DNA of 64,000 bases from Cognatishimia coralii (GCF_037478305.1 NZ_JBBGAZ010000001.1:372001-436000); one strand, 5' to 3'; shown: positions 15,875 to 24,550, numbered from the stretch's first letter. Numbers and translations are program-made. The notes: a model not told the origin generated them from the sequence alone.

Positions 15875-16863
15875 GCCCATTTGGGACCGCGATCTTTGGC
15901 TGCTCGGGTTTCGAGCTTACTTCAGATGAGCGTGATTTCTTCAAGGAATACAATCCTTTCGGTTTTATCCTTTTCGCGCGCAATATCGACAGCGGCGATC
16001 AACTTCGCGCGCTCTGCGCTGAATTGCGCGAGACCGTTGGGCATAATGCCCCCGTCCTGATTGACCAAGAAGGTGGCCGAGTTCAGCGTCTACGCCCACC
16101 GCTCGCGCGAGACTGGCTACCACCGTTGGATCACGCCGCCGCACTCGGCGAACACGCTGAACGCGGGTTCTATCTCCGCCACCGGATCATCGCGCAGGAA
16201 CTACTGTCTTATGGTATCGACACGAGCTGTGCGCCTATGCTGGATGTCGCGCAGCCGGACACGCATGAGTTCCTAAGAAACCGCTGCTACGGGACGTCGC
16301 CAGAAGTCGTGTCCGAGCTCGGTCTTGCCGCCGCGCGGGGCTTGCTGGACGCCGGTGTCCTGCCCATTGCGAAACATATTCCCGGGCACGGGCGGGCGGT
16401 ACTGGACAGCCACTTTGAGCTCCCGAGAACCGGTGCAGATCGCGCAGACCTAGACATAGATTTCGCACCGTTCAAAGCGCTCAACTCCGTCCCAATGGCG
16501 ATGACGGCCCATGTGGTTTACGAGGCCTATGACGATGCGCCCGCCACAACGTCAAAGCTCATGGTCGACCTCATTCGCAATGACATCGGCTTTGACGGCC
16601 TGCTCATGTGTGATGACCTGTCGATGCAGGCGTTAAGCGGTACGATGCAGGAGCGCACCATGGCCAGCCTTGATGCCGGTTGCGACGTCATACTTCACTG
16701 CAACGGAGACCTCGCCGAGATGCAAATGGTCGCCAAGGAAGCAGGCATTATGGGCGATCAGGCCACCGAACGCGCCATGCGCGCCTTGGCCGCCCGCAGA
16801 CCTCGCGCAAAGGTTGACATGGCGGCCTTAACAGCCGAGCTTGACGGCCTAACGGGCAGGTAG
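15871..16863 (+). CDS. nagZ: Beta-N-acetylhexosaminidase, glycoside hydrolase family 3
   Basis: A 330-aa cytoplasmic GH3 enzyme starting at the ATGA overlap with the SPOR gene. LIDQEGGRVQRLRPP and KHIPGHGRAVLDSHFELP, with the general-acid His on the mobile loop, and the nucleophile Asp in LLMCDDLSMQAL, are diagnostic. It removes GlcNAc from GlcNAc-anhydroMurNAc peptides in peptidoglycan recycling, a pathway that also uses AnmK, encoded at 29.4 kb in this window. Confidence 0.93.
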   Translation: MSPFGTAIFGCSGFELTSDERDFFKEYNPFGFILFARNIDSGDQLRALCAELRETVGHNAPVLIDQEGGRVQRLRPPLARDWLPPLDHAAALGEHAERGFYLRHRIIAQELLSYGIDTSCAPMLDVAQPDTHEFLRNRCYGTSPEVVSELGLAAARGLLDAGVLPIAKHIPGHGRAVLDSHFELPRTGADRADLDIDFAPFKALNSVPMAMTAHVVYEAYDDAPATTSKLMVDLIRNDIGFDGLLMCDDLSMQALSGTMQERTMASLDAGCDVILHCNGDLAEMQMVAKEAGIMGDQATERAMRALAARRPRAKVDMAALTAELDGLTGR

Positions 16864-16866
16864 GGC

Positions 16867-17655
16867 ATGAGCGACGATTTCGTAACCCAACTCCAGAACG
16901 ACCGCGTGGCCGAACGCGTAGCGGCGGAAACGCTTGTCGTGGATGTGGACGGGTTCGAAGGGCCTTTGGACGTCCTACTGACGCTCTCACGCACGCAAAA
17001 GGTCGACCTGCGCACGATTTCGATTCTCGAACTGGCGCGGCAATATCTGGCATTCGTCGAAAAGGCCAAACAGATGCGGATCGAGCTGGCCGCGGATTAT
17101 CTGGTCATGGCCGCGTGGCTGGCATTCTTGAAATCCCGCCTCTTGTTGCCGCCAGATCCCGAAGAAGAAGGCCCCAGCGGCGAAGAATTGGCCGCGCATC
17201 TGGCCTTTCAGCTCGAGCGCCTGCAAGCCATGCGCGATTGCGCCGCGAAATTGATGGCGCGGGACCGTCTAGGCCGCGATTTCTTTGCCCGCGGCCTCAC
17301 CGAGCGGGTCGAGACCAAGAAAACCATCACCTATACGGCGACGCTCTTGGATCTGATGCAGGGCTATGCGCGCATTCGCACGAAGGATGAGTTCCGCCCA
17401 TTTGTGATGGATCGCGAGGCGGTGTTCACTATGGAGCAGGCGCTGGAACGCATGCGGGGAATGATAGGCTTTGCGGGCACATGGACAGATATCCTGAGCT
17501 ATCTGCCTGATGGCTGGGAAAACGACCCCCAGAAACGCAGATCGGCCACGGCGGCAACTTTTGCGGCCTCGCTGGAGCTGGCCAAAGAGGGCAAAGTCGA
17601 AATTCGCCAATCCGAAACATTCGCGCCGATTGAGCTGCGCCGCCGAGAGATGTGA
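16867..17655 (+). CDS. scpA: Segregation and condensation protein A
   Basis: A 262-aa kleisin. FEGPLDVLLTLSRTQKVDLR and LAADYLVMAAWLAFLKSRLL form the ScpA N-terminal Smc-neck-binding domain, and the C-terminal winged helix (LELAKEGKVEIRQSETFAPI) contacts the Smc head. With ScpB and Smc it forms the chromosome-segregation condensin. It starts 3 nt after nagZ and is followed by scpB after one intervening base. Confidence 0.93.
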   Translation: MSDDFVTQLQNDRVAERVAAETLVVDVDGFEGPLDVLLTLSRTQKVDLRTISILELARQYLAFVEKAKQMRIELAADYLVMAAWLAFLKSRLLLPPDPEEEGPSGEELAAHLAFQLERLQAMRDCAAKLMARDRLGRDFFARGLTERVETKKTITYTATLLDLMQGYARIRTKDEFRPFVMDREAVFTMEQALERMRGMIGFAGTWTDILSYLPDGWENDPQKRRSATAATFAASLELAKEGKVEIRQSETFAPIELRRREM

Positions 17656-17656
17656 A

Positions 17657-18328
17657 ATGACTGAAGACACCGACGTTCAAGAGACAGCGCCTGATATCGA
17701 AGAAAGTCTGTTCGAAGCGCCTCCGATGGGCGAACAGGAGCGTATGGTCGAGGCGATCCTTTTTGCTACCTCTGATCCCATGACCGTCGCGCAATTGAAC
17801 GCACGCATGCCCCACGGCAGCGACGCGGCCGAGGCGCTTGGTCATGTAGCGAAACGCTATGAGGGCAGGGGTGTGCAGCTAAGTAAGATCGGAGATGCCT
17901 GGGCCTTTCGCACGGCCCCTGATCTTGGTTTTCTCATGCAAAATGAACAGGTTGAGACGCGTAAACTCTCGCGCGCGGCCATCGAGACCTTGGCGATCAT
18001 CGCCTATCATCAGCCCGTCACACGCGCAGAAATCGAAGAGATCCGCGGCGTGTCGGTCAGCCGTGGCACGGTCGATCAACTCTTGGAAATGGAGTGGATC
18101 CGCTTTGGACGCCGCAAGATGACACCGGGACGGCCTGTTACTTTTGTGGTGACGCCGACCTTTCTGGATCACTTCGCCTTGGAAAGCGCGCGCGATTTGC
18201 CGGGGCTCAAGGAACTGCGGGCTGCAGGGCTTTTGGACAACCGTCCGCCGCCGGGTGCTGTGCCGTCTCCGGTGGAACCTGAGGACGACGACCCGGATGT
18301 GAACCAATCTGAAATGTTTGAGGAATAG
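17657..18328 (+). CDS. scpB: Segregation and condensation protein B
   Basis: A 223-aa protein. The start at 17657 (MTEDTDVQE) directly follows the scpA stop; the longer frame overlaps scpA. Tandem winged helices are seen in MVEAILFATSDPMT and ETLAIIAYHQPVTRAEIEEI plus RGVSVSRGTVDQLLE. The C-terminus is an acidic tail (EDDDPDVNQSEMFEE). It dimerises and binds ScpA. In several alphaproteobacteria tatA follows scpB; here a 54-aa gene does. Confidence 0.93.
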   Translation: MTEDTDVQETAPDIEESLFEAPPMGEQERMVEAILFATSDPMTVAQLNARMPHGSDAAEALGHVAKRYEGRGVQLSKIGDAWAFRTAPDLGFLMQNEQVETRKLSRAAIETLAIIAYHQPVTRAEIEEIRGVSVSRGTVDQLLEMEWIRFGRRKMTPGRPVTFVVTPTFLDHFALESARDLPGLKELRAAGLLDNRPPPGAVPSPVEPEDDDPDVNQSEMFEE

Positions 18329-18388
18329 CGCCCTAATCTCGTCCCATTTACCTGCTAGCTCTGGATGAAACGGCAAGGAGCTTTAGCG

Positions 18389-18553
18389 ATGGATCGCGTT
18401 CTTCACATGATTGTCCGCATGGTCATGCGCCGCCTGATGCGTCAGGGCGTCAACAAAGGCATCGACATGATGGCGCAACGTGGGGGGCCAAAGTTCGACA
18501 AACGCCGCACCAATGATGCGGTCCGTGTCGTGCGTCGCGCCAGCCGGATGTGA
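18389..18553 (+). CDS. Small basic protein of unknown function downstream of scpB
   Basis: A 54-aa Met/Arg/Val-rich protein (MDRVLHMIVRMVMRRLMRQG start). AAGGAG sits 7 nt before the ATG at 18389, which decides this start over 18365. The N-terminal 20 residues would form an amphipathic helix with Arg on one face; the C-terminal half is very basic (KRRTNDAVRVVRRASRM). It may bind membrane or nucleic acid (inference). It runs head-on into the dCTP deaminase gene with no gap. Confidence 0.65.
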   Translation: MDRVLHMIVRMVMRRLMRQGVNKGIDMMAQRGGPKFDKRRTNDAVRVVRRASRM

Positions 18554-19633
18554 TCACACCGACTTGAAATGCTTGGACAATTTCAGGCCTTGCCCCTGAT
18601 AGTTTGACGCGATTTCGCGGCCGTAAAGCTGTTCTGGCAGCTCAGCCATTTTCTCATAGACCAGACGTCCGACGACCTGCCCGTGCTCCAGCACAAAGGG
18701 CGCTTCGTGGCAGCGGACTTCGAGCACACCCCGAGACCCAGCACCGCCTGCTGAGGCATGTCCGAATCCGGGGTCGAAGAAGCCTGCGTAATGGACGCGG
18801 AACTCTCCGACCATCGCGAGGAAAGGCGCCATCTCTGCCGCATATTCCGGCGGAATTTGAACGGCTTCGCGGCTGACGAGGATATAGAAAGCGCCGGGAT
18901 CAAGGATGATCTGGCCATTGTCACTGCGCACTTCTTCCCAATATTCCTGAGGGTCGTAGTGGCCGATGTTTTCCAGATCAATGACGCCGGTATGCGGTTT
19001 CGCGCGATAGCCGACGAGGGTGCCCTCAGCGGGCTTAAGATCGACAGAGAAGCCAAGACCTTCGTCAATCACCGCATCCACGTCCACAAGCGGGCTGTCT
19101 GCATGCAACGCGCGCAGAGCGTCGTCAGACAGAACCGATTGCCCATCACGGAACCGAATCTGATTGAGCCGCATTCCAGGGCGCACCAGAACCGAGAAAG
19201 AGCGCGGGCAGATTTCTGCGTAAAGCGGGCCACGGTAGCCCGCCGGAATTCGGTCGAATTCCGTGCCACCATCCGTGATCGTACGGGTCAACAAATCCAG
19301 ACGCCCGGTTGAGGACTTCGCATTCGCAACCGCCGTGATGCCGTGGGGCAGGGCGAGGCTTTCCATCAAAGGAACCAGATAGACACAGCCCTTTTCCAGA
19401 ACCGCGCCTTCCTCGGTCAGTGTGATGCGATGCATTTCGAAATCAGAGAGACGTTCTGAGACGGTGCGACCCTCACCAGCCAGAAAAGACGCGCGGACGC
19501 GATAGGCCACTGTGCCCAAACGCAGATCCAGACTGGCGGGTTGCACCTGACCTTCTGTCAAAGGACGATCAAGCGTGATCTCGCCATTTTCGATCATGGT
19601 TTCAATGGCTTGGCTCGGCAGAACTCCGGGCAT
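18554..19633 (-). CDS. dcd: 2'-deoxycytidine 5'-triphosphate deaminase, long alphaproteobacterial form
   Basis: A 359-aa protein, start at 19633 (MPGVLPSQAIETMI) after GGAGG. QPASLDLRLGTVAYRVRASF, AVANAKSSTGRLDLLTRTITDGGTEFD and the later VHYAGFFDPGFGH are dUTPase/dCTP-deaminase fold signatures. At about twice the usual Dcd length it looks like two fused trimeric-fold halves, the form common in Rhodobacterales. It makes dUTP from dCTP, feeding dTMP synthesis. tRNA-Pro lies upstream on the same strand with its own terminator between. Confidence 0.88.
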   Translation of the reverse strand: MPGVLPSQAIETMIENGEITLDRPLTEGQVQPASLDLRLGTVAYRVRASFLAGEGRTVSERLSDFEMHRITLTEEGAVLEKGCVYLVPLMESLALPHGITAVANAKSSTGRLDLLTRTITDGGTEFDRIPAGYRGPLYAEICPRSFSVLVRPGMRLNQIRFRDGQSVLSDDALRALHADSPLVDVDAVIDEGLGFSVDLKPAEGTLVGYRAKPHTGVIDLENIGHYDPQEYWEEVRSDNGQIILDPGAFYILVSREAVQIPPEYAAEMAPFLAMVGEFRVHYAGFFDPGFGHASAGGAGSRGVLEVRCHEAPFVLEHGQVVGRLVYEKMAELPEQLYGREIASNYQGQGLKLSKHFKSV

Positions 19634-19651
19634 GTCATCCTCCAGATACAC

Positions 19652-19681
19652 AAAACGCCCGAGGCGAGCAGCACTCGAGCG
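19652..19681 (-). terminator. Terminator of tRNA-Pro
   Basis: On the minus strand CGCTCGAG pairs with CTCGGGCG (8 bp, one G-T) around a 10-nt loop and is followed by TTTT. It begins 9 nt beyond the tRNA 3' end. Confidence 0.7.
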
Positions 19682-19689
19682 ATTTGTTT

Positions 19690-19766
19690 TGGTCGGGCTA
19701 GCAGGACTTGAACCTGCGACCTTCCGTCCCCCAGACGGACGCGCTACCAGGCTGCGCTATAGCCCG
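19690..19766 (-). tRNA. tRNA-Pro (anticodon GGG), CCA end encoded
   Basis: The minus strand reads CGGGCTATAGCGCAGCCTGG at the 5' end. It has a 7-bp acceptor stem (CGGGCTA with TAGCCCG), a D arm with AGCGCAGCCTGGTAGCG, an anticodon stem TCCGT/ACGGA around loop CTGGGGG, and a T arm with GGTTCAAGTCC. Loop positions 34-36 are GGG, so it reads CCC and CCU proline codons. Discriminator A and a templated CCA follow, 77 nt in all. No integrase or att duplication is seen near it. Confidence 0.96.
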
Positions 19767-19828
19767 ACGATGGTGTCGTTCATAACGGTTTTGCCCGGAG
19801 GGGCAAGACCCAAATTCCAGCTTTTCTT

Positions 19829-20515
19829 TCACGCAGAGGCCGCCGCTTGATCAGGAGAAATCACCGCCTGAAGCGCCTTGAGCGATTGGGCCATTTTGGC
19901 GTGATGTGCCGGGTCGATATCCTGGGTTGTCATCAGCTCGGCGATCAGCGCTTCGCGCATAGACCAGCTTTCGGCCACATCCGCCAATGGATTGCGTGGA
20001 ACGGCGCTTTTGACTTCTGGCGCGGGCTCAAGAGTGATGTCCTCGAAGTCATCGTCCTCGGTCGCTGCAGCTGGCGCCTCATCAGGCGCTCCGCTCTCTT
20101 CTTCGGCCTCTTGCGGCGTCTCGCGCGCAACGATGTCAGAGATCTGCGCCTCAAGCGGATCTACCTCTGGCTTTTCAATCGCCTCAGGAAGCTCACGTGC
20201 GATTGTGGCTTCGATGGCCGCGGCTTCGGCCTCGTCGCTGTCCACTGCTTTGGACAGGGCAGAGATCTCTTTGATGCCTTTTTCGCGCAGCAGTTTCTGC
20301 ACGCCTTTGATGGTCATCCCATCATCATGCAGAAGCTTCTTGATGCCGCCCAAAAGCTGCATGTCGGCCGGACGGTAATACCGCCGACCGCCAGCCCGTT
20401 TCACAGGGCGGACCTGAGAAAATTTGGATTCCCAAAACCTTAGGACGTGTGGCTGGACATCCAACCACTCGGCAACTTCGCTAATGGTGCGAAAAGCGTC
20501 TCTGGATTTGGGCAT
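19829..20515 (-). CDS. MerR family transcriptional regulator
   Basis: A 228-aa protein. The N-terminal winged helix-turn-helix is AFRTISEVAEWLDVQPHVLRFWESKF with the MerR wing RRYYRPADMQLLGGIKKLL and a coiled-coil start DDGMTIKGVQKLLREKGI. The C-terminal half is acidic and low in complexity (many Glu, Ala, Asp) and lacks metal-ligand cysteines. It follows ihfA by 11 nt in the conserved rpmF-plsX-fabH-ihfA-merR order. Its target is not known; regulation of its own cluster is possible. Confidence 0.88.
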   Translation of the reverse strand: MPKSRDAFRTISEVAEWLDVQPHVLRFWESKFSQVRPVKRAGGRRYYRPADMQLLGGIKKLLHDDGMTIKGVQKLLREKGIKEISALSKAVDSDEAEAAAIEATIARELPEAIEKPEVDPLEAQISDIVARETPQEAEEESGAPDEAPAAATEDDDFEDITLEPAPEVKSAVPRNPLADVAESWSMREALIAELMTTQDIDPAHHAKMAQSLKALQAVISPDQAAASA

Positions 20516-20526
20516 TTAAGGTCGGC

Positions 20527-20829
20527 TTATTTCTTGTTGCCTGCCGCGACGCGATCTTTCATCAGATGCGACGGACGGAAGGTCAGAACACGGCGCGGAT
20601 TGATCGGAACTTCCTGACCGGTTTTCGGGTTGCGACCCACACGCGCAGCCTTGTCGCGCACGCTGAAGGTACCAAAAGACGAGATCTTGACCTGCTCGCC
20701 TTTGACAAGCGCGTCAGACATATAGGTCAGCACGCTTTCAACCAGCTGCGCTGAGTCATTTCGAGACAGACCGACCTCGCGGAAAACCGCTTCGCTTAGA
20801 TCCATCCGTGTCAGTGTATTCTCACTCAT
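20527..20829 (-). CDS. ihfA: Integration host factor subunit alpha
   Basis: A 100-aa HU/IHF fold protein. The ATG at 20829 (MSENTLTRMDLSEAV) follows GGGGG; a TTG at 20835 is a weaker start. VKISSFGTFSVRDKAARVGRNPKTG and the DNA-intercalating proline arm PINPRRVLTFRPS are diagnostic. With IhfB it bends DNA at specific sites for transcription, recombination and replication. Its own promoter region holds a perfect 8-bp inverted repeat. Confidence 0.94.
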   Translation of the reverse strand: MSENTLTRMDLSEAVFREVGLSRNDSAQLVESVLTYMSDALVKGEQVKISSFGTFSVRDKAARVGRNPKTGQEVPINPRRVLTFRPSHLMKDRVAAGNKK

Positions 20830-20852
20830 CTTCAACCCCCGTTGTCACTTTC

Positions 20853-20900
20853 GGTCACATTACGTGAAGGGTTTTTTCCAAGTCAAGAACAATGACTTGG
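20853..20900 (-). promoter_or_regulatory. Putative ihfA promoter overlapped by a perfect inverted repeat
   Basis: CCAAGTCA and TGACTTGG form perfect 8-bp arms separated by 7 nt (20878-20900). The arm nearer the gene contains the TTGACT of a candidate -35, and a TAATGT lies about 18 nt further on as a candidate -10. No T run follows, so it is not an intrinsic terminator of fabH. It may be an operator for ihfA-merR. Functional assignment is inference. Confidence 0.5.
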
Positions 20901-20943
20901 AAACAAGGGTTTAAGCAATAATCATGCGTGACGGGCAGGGATG

Positions 20944-21915
20944 TTACCAGCGAATGACCGCAGACCCCCAGGCCAGACCGCCTCCGATGGCCTCAGTGAC
21001 GACGATATCGCCGGGTTTCATCTTGCCTTCGGCTTGCGCGACAGACATGGCCAGCGGGATCGACGCGGCGGAGGTGTTGCCGTGGTCTTGCACGGTTACA
21101 ACCACACGCTCCATCGGCATATCCATCTTTTTGGCGATGCCTTTGATGATGCGGATATTGGCTTGGTGCGGGACAACCCAGTCGACGTCATCAGTCGTGA
21201 TACCAACCGCATCCAGCGTCGTTTGTGTTGTTTTCGCGAGCTTTTCCACCGCGTGGCGGAAGACTTCTTTGCCCTGCATACGCAGGAAACCCGTGGTGCG
21301 CTGGGAAATCCCGCCGTCCACGTAAAGGATATCGCGATAGCGGCCGTCAGAATTCAGATCGGTCGCCAGAACCCCGCGATCCTCGGATGTGCCCGTGCCG
21401 TCTTGTGCTTCAAGGATCAGCGCACCGGCACCGTCGCCAAACAACACGCAGGTGCTGCGGTCGTTCCAATCCATGATGCGAGAGAAGGTTTCAGAGCCGA
21501 TCACCAGAACGCGCTTGGCTTGACCCGAGACCACCAAAGCATTGGCGTTGGTCAGCGCAAAAACGAAGCCCGCGCAAACGGCTTGGACGTCAAAAGCGAA
21601 GCCTTTGGTCATGCCGAGGTTGTTTTGCACCATGGTGGCGGCAGACGGGAAGGTAAGGTCTGCAGTCGAGGTCGCAAGAACGATTGCGTCGATGTCGTCA
21701 GCCGTAAGCCCTGCGTTTTCCAAAGCGGCCTGCGCGGCCTTAGTGGCCAAATCTGATGTGGTTTCATCCTCGGCGGCGAAATGGCGGCGTTCAATGCCGG
21801 AGCGGCTTTTGATCCATTCGTCGGAGGTATCCAGAGTCTTTTCGAACTCTGCATTGGGTACGATACGCTCGGGCAGGTAGTGACCAACCCCTCTCACGAC
21901 AGCGCGTAATGTCAT
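20944..21915 (-). CDS. fabH: Beta-ketoacyl-ACP synthase III
   Basis: A 323-aa thiolase-fold enzyme that condenses acetyl-CoA with malonyl-ACP to start fatty-acid synthesis. The catalytic triad is visible: Cys in FDVQAVCAGFVFAL, His in VVPHQANIRIIKGI and Asn in VQDHGNTSAASIPLAM. It begins 3 nt after plsX, so the two are co-transcribed. Length is normal. Confidence 0.95.
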   Translation of the reverse strand: MTLRAVVRGVGHYLPERIVPNAEFEKTLDTSDEWIKSRSGIERRHFAAEDETTSDLATKAAQAALENAGLTADDIDAIVLATSTADLTFPSAATMVQNNLGMTKGFAFDVQAVCAGFVFALTNANALVVSGQAKRVLVIGSETFSRIMDWNDRSTCVLFGDGAGALILEAQDGTGTSEDRGVLATDLNSDGRYRDILYVDGGISQRTTGFLRMQGKEVFRHAVEKLAKTTQTTLDAVGITTDDVDWVVPHQANIRIIKGIAKKMDMPMERVVVTVQDHGNTSAASIPLAMSVAQAEGKMKPGDIVVTEAIGGGLAWGSAVIRW

Positions 21916-21918
21916 GTT

Positions 21919-23019
21919 TTATTTTCCGTTCTTCTCGCCTGTCCCCACGTCATCTTGGGGGAGTTGCACCGTAGATGCAACCCGCGCAGCAAGCTTTTTG
22001 CTGAAACCGGATTGCGCCAGGACAAAGGCGAGTTTGATGGCGGCGGAGACGCCTGTGGCATCTGAGCTGCCATGGGATTTCACAACGGTTCCGTTGAGGC
22101 CCAAAAAGACGCCGCCGTTCACACGGCGCGGGTCGATGCGCTTGGTCAGACGGCGCAGGCTGGTGTAGGCCAGCAAAGCCGCAAAGCGGGACATTGGTGA
22201 GAATTTAAAGGCTTCGCGCAGCAGGTTGCCGATCAGGCTCGCGGTGCCTTCGCCGGTTTTCAAAGCGACATTGCCGGTGAAACCGTCGGTTACAATGATA
22301 TCGGCTTTATTGCCCGGGATGTCTCCGCCTTCGACAAAGCCTACGAAGTCGAAATTGGCCTCATCGGCCTTTTCAGAAATCAGTTCATGCGCGGCTTTCA
22401 GTTCCGCGCGGCCCTTGTGCTCTTCGGTGCCCACGTTCAGCAGGCCAACACGCGGGCGATCCAGCTCCATACCGTTGCGGGCATAGGAGACACCCATCAG
22501 CGCATATTGCATCAGGTCCCGCTCGTCCGCGCGAATATCCGCGCCCACGTCGAGCATAATGTTGAACCCCTGAGGGTTGCTGGAGGGCCAAAGGATCGCA
22601 ATCGCGGGGCGGTTCACACCCGGCAGTTTGCGCAGACGCACGACCGACAACATCATCAAAGCGCCGGTGTTGCCACAGGACACGCAGACATCTGCTTCGC
22701 CATTGCGTACAGAATCGACGGCAGACCACATGGATGTGTTCTTGCCCGAGCGCATCACCTGGCTGGGCTTGTCGTCCATTGTGACGACATCCGCGGCATC
22801 GCGAATCTCAACGCGGCCCGCCAAAAGCTTGCGCCGCGCCACGAGCTTTTCCAGCTCATCCTTAGGGCCGTGCAGGATAAACCCGATATCAGGGTTCTTT
22901 TTCGCAGAACGAGAAATACCGGCAACAACAGTTGCCGGCCCTCGGTCGCCACCCATGGCGTCTACGGAAATAATGGTGCGCTTTTCACCCGCGTTCTGTT
23001 CTTCACTTAACACGGACAT
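21919..23019 (-). CDS. plsX: Phosphate acyltransferase PlsX
   Basis: A 366-aa protein with ISVDAMGGDRGPATVVAG near the N-terminus and GFTGNVALKTGEGTASLIG, both PlsX signatures. It converts acyl-ACP to acyl-phosphate for PlsY in phospholipid synthesis. It lies between rpmF (22-nt gap) and fabH, the canonical order linking ribosome and membrane growth. Confidence 0.95.
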   Translation of the reverse strand: MSVLSEEQNAGEKRTIISVDAMGGDRGPATVVAGISRSAKKNPDIGFILHGPKDELEKLVARRKLLAGRVEIRDAADVVTMDDKPSQVMRSGKNTSMWSAVDSVRNGEADVCVSCGNTGALMMLSVVRLRKLPGVNRPAIAILWPSSNPQGFNIMLDVGADIRADERDLMQYALMGVSYARNGMELDRPRVGLLNVGTEEHKGRAELKAAHELISEKADEANFDFVGFVEGGDIPGNKADIIVTDGFTGNVALKTGEGTASLIGNLLREAFKFSPMSRFAALLAYTSLRRLTKRIDPRRVNGGVFLGLNGTVVKSHGSSDATGVSAAIKLAFVLAQSGFSKKLAARVASTVQLPQDDVGTGEKNGK

Positions 23020-23041
23020 AGCGGCCCCAAGTTCCGTTTAT

Positions 23042-23248
23042 TTATGCCGCTTCGTCGTCCAGATCGATTTCGTCAGCCATAGCGACGACTTCGCGGTCGT
23101 CATAGTGACCGCAGGACGCACAGACGTGGTGAGGACGTTTCAGTTCACCACAGTTTGGGCATTCGTTTGGATTTGCAGCAACCAATGCGTCATGCGCGCG
23201 ACGGTTGTTGCGGCGTGATTTGGATACTTTATTCTGCTGGACAGCCAT
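23042..23248 (-). CDS. rpmF: 50S ribosomal protein L32
   Basis: A 68-aa basic protein: MAVQQNKVSKSRRNNRRAHD start, then CPNCGELKRPHHVCASCGHY with two CxxC pairs, the zinc-binding form of L32. The acidic C-terminal tail (ADEIDLDDEAA) is usual in Rhodobacterales. It is followed by plsX; upstream lies the DUF177/YceD gene, its usual partner, across a 141-nt gap that may hold a promoter. Confidence 0.96.
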   Translation of the reverse strand: MAVQQNKVSKSRRNNRRAHDALVAANPNECPNCGELKRPHHVCASCGHYDDREVVAMADEIDLDDEAA

Positions 23249-23389
23249 GTCGCAACCTATTCAATGCTTGGGGGCCAAAGTGGCCCGATTTCTGAGCGTT
23301 CCGAGGCTTTACGATGATCGCTTGGCCAAGTCCAACGCTAAATTCCGATGAGCGCGCGAAAATAGTCAGAAATTGCCGCAACGCAAGTG

Positions 23390-23944
23390 TTATTTCTCGT
23401 CTTTCTGTGCAAGTTGATCCCGCAGACCGGCAAGCCCTGCAAATGGGCGGGCGTCTTCGTCTCGCATGGGGGCGATTCCCGGTTCGGAAAAGACGGATTC
23501 GGAGAGATTAGCGCCGTCCGCGCGCGGGTAAAGCGGCAGATTGAGGCCGAGTTCTTCGATGAGGACCTCAGACAAATCGATGGTGTCGCCCAGAGGATCG
23601 GCCGAATCCTCATCGGTCACTTCGTATTCCTCTTCGGTCGGCGCGGCGTAGTTGGCAAGAAACAGCCGTTCCACCGGCGCGTCGATCCGTGTCGTCACAG
23701 GATCAAGCGTCACCACACAGGCCTGCACCACAGTCACGCCCAATTGGCCCTTCACAACCCAATCACGTTTGCCGCGCGCTTTGATCTCGCCTTCAAAGCG
23801 CAGTTTGCGCAGATCAAGGATGCCAAGCTCGTCAGCCAGCGTCTTTAACGCGTCACCCTCGGGCACGATCTTAAAGGAAACGGCCTTATTCTGGGGCAAC
23901 TCCGCAACAGCATATATGGTTTTTGCGGGCTCTGATGCAGGCAT
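23390..23944 (-). CDS. yceD: YceD/DUF177 family protein
   Basis: A 184-aa protein. The start at 23944 (MPASEPAKTIYAVAEL) follows AAGGA; the ORF extension to 23983 lacks a site. QACVVTLDPVTTRIDAPVER and a later acidic ADPLGDTIDLSEVLIEELGL match DUF177, which sits beside rpmF in most bacteria and is linked to 23S rRNA accumulation in plants and bacteria. It is divergent from bamE with ~85 nt between them. Confidence 0.9.
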   Translation of the reverse strand: MPASEPAKTIYAVAELPQNKAVSFKIVPEGDALKTLADELGILDLRKLRFEGEIKARGKRDWVVKGQLGVTVVQACVVTLDPVTTRIDAPVERLFLANYAAPTEEEYEVTDEDSADPLGDTIDLSEVLIEELGLNLPLYPRADGANLSESVFSEPGIAPMRDEDARPFAGLAGLRDQLAQKDEK

Positions 23945-24030
23945 CGGAATTTTCCTTTTCGCAATTGAACCTTGATCCTTCATTCTCTTAGCCGATAAGT
24001 ATCTCGGAAAGCCAAGACAAGAGGGCAGGG

Positions 24031-24480
24031 ATGGCCAATATGAAAAAACCAGTGAAAGCGGCTATTTTCGCTCTGTGTATTCTTGGGGCGGGATGTTCCG
24101 CGCAATATCGCAACCACGGCTATGTGCCCAGCGAAGAAGAACTGGCCGAAGTCGTGATCGGTGTGGACACTAAAGACAGTGTCGCAGAAACGCTGGGTGC
24201 ACCTACAGCGGGTGGTGTGCTAGAAGACGGCGGGTTCTATTACGTCCGCAGCCGCGTGCGCACTATTGGCCCAAGCCGCCCAACTGAAATCAGCCGAGAA
24301 CTGGTGGCGGTGACATTTGACAACAATGGGATTGTGTCCAACGTCGAACGCTTTGGCCTTGAGGACGGACAAGTCGTCGTGCTGTCGCGTCGCGTGACAG
24401 ACAATGGTCTGAACAACATCTCCTTCATCCGCCAGCTTTTGGGCAACCTTGGCAGTTTTGATCCGAACGCGCTGCTTTAA
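24031..24480 (+). CDS. bamE: Outer membrane assembly factor BamE (SmpA/OmlA lipoprotein)
   Basis: A 149-aa lipoprotein with signal peptide AAIFALCILGAGC (lipobox GAGC) and the fold signature HGYVPSEEELAEVVIGVDTK then DSVAETLGAPTAGG. BamE stabilises the BAM complex that inserts beta-barrels in the outer membrane, the same pathway served by the SurA-like chaperone and LptD at 49-53 kb. The Rhodobacterales form carries the C-terminal extension seen here. Confidence 0.9.
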   Translation: MANMKKPVKAAIFALCILGAGCSAQYRNHGYVPSEEELAEVVIGVDTKDSVAETLGAPTAGGVLEDGGFYYVRSRVRTIGPSRPTEISRELVAVTFDNNGIVSNVERFGLEDGQVVVLSRRVTDNGLNNISFIRQLLGNLGSFDPNALL

Positions 24481-24550
24481 GTCACGCTGTCATTATCTTG
24501 TCATGGCAGAGCACCTATATCGGGGTCGAACGAAAGAGTGAGGCCCTGGT

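Noticed and set aside
19690..19766. tRNA-Pro as an integration site
   Set aside because: No integrase, no duplicated tRNA end and no composition change beside it.
20941..21756. 271-aa plus-strand frame opposite fabH
   Set aside because: FabH triad is intact on the minus strand; the frame is His/Arg-rich antisense.
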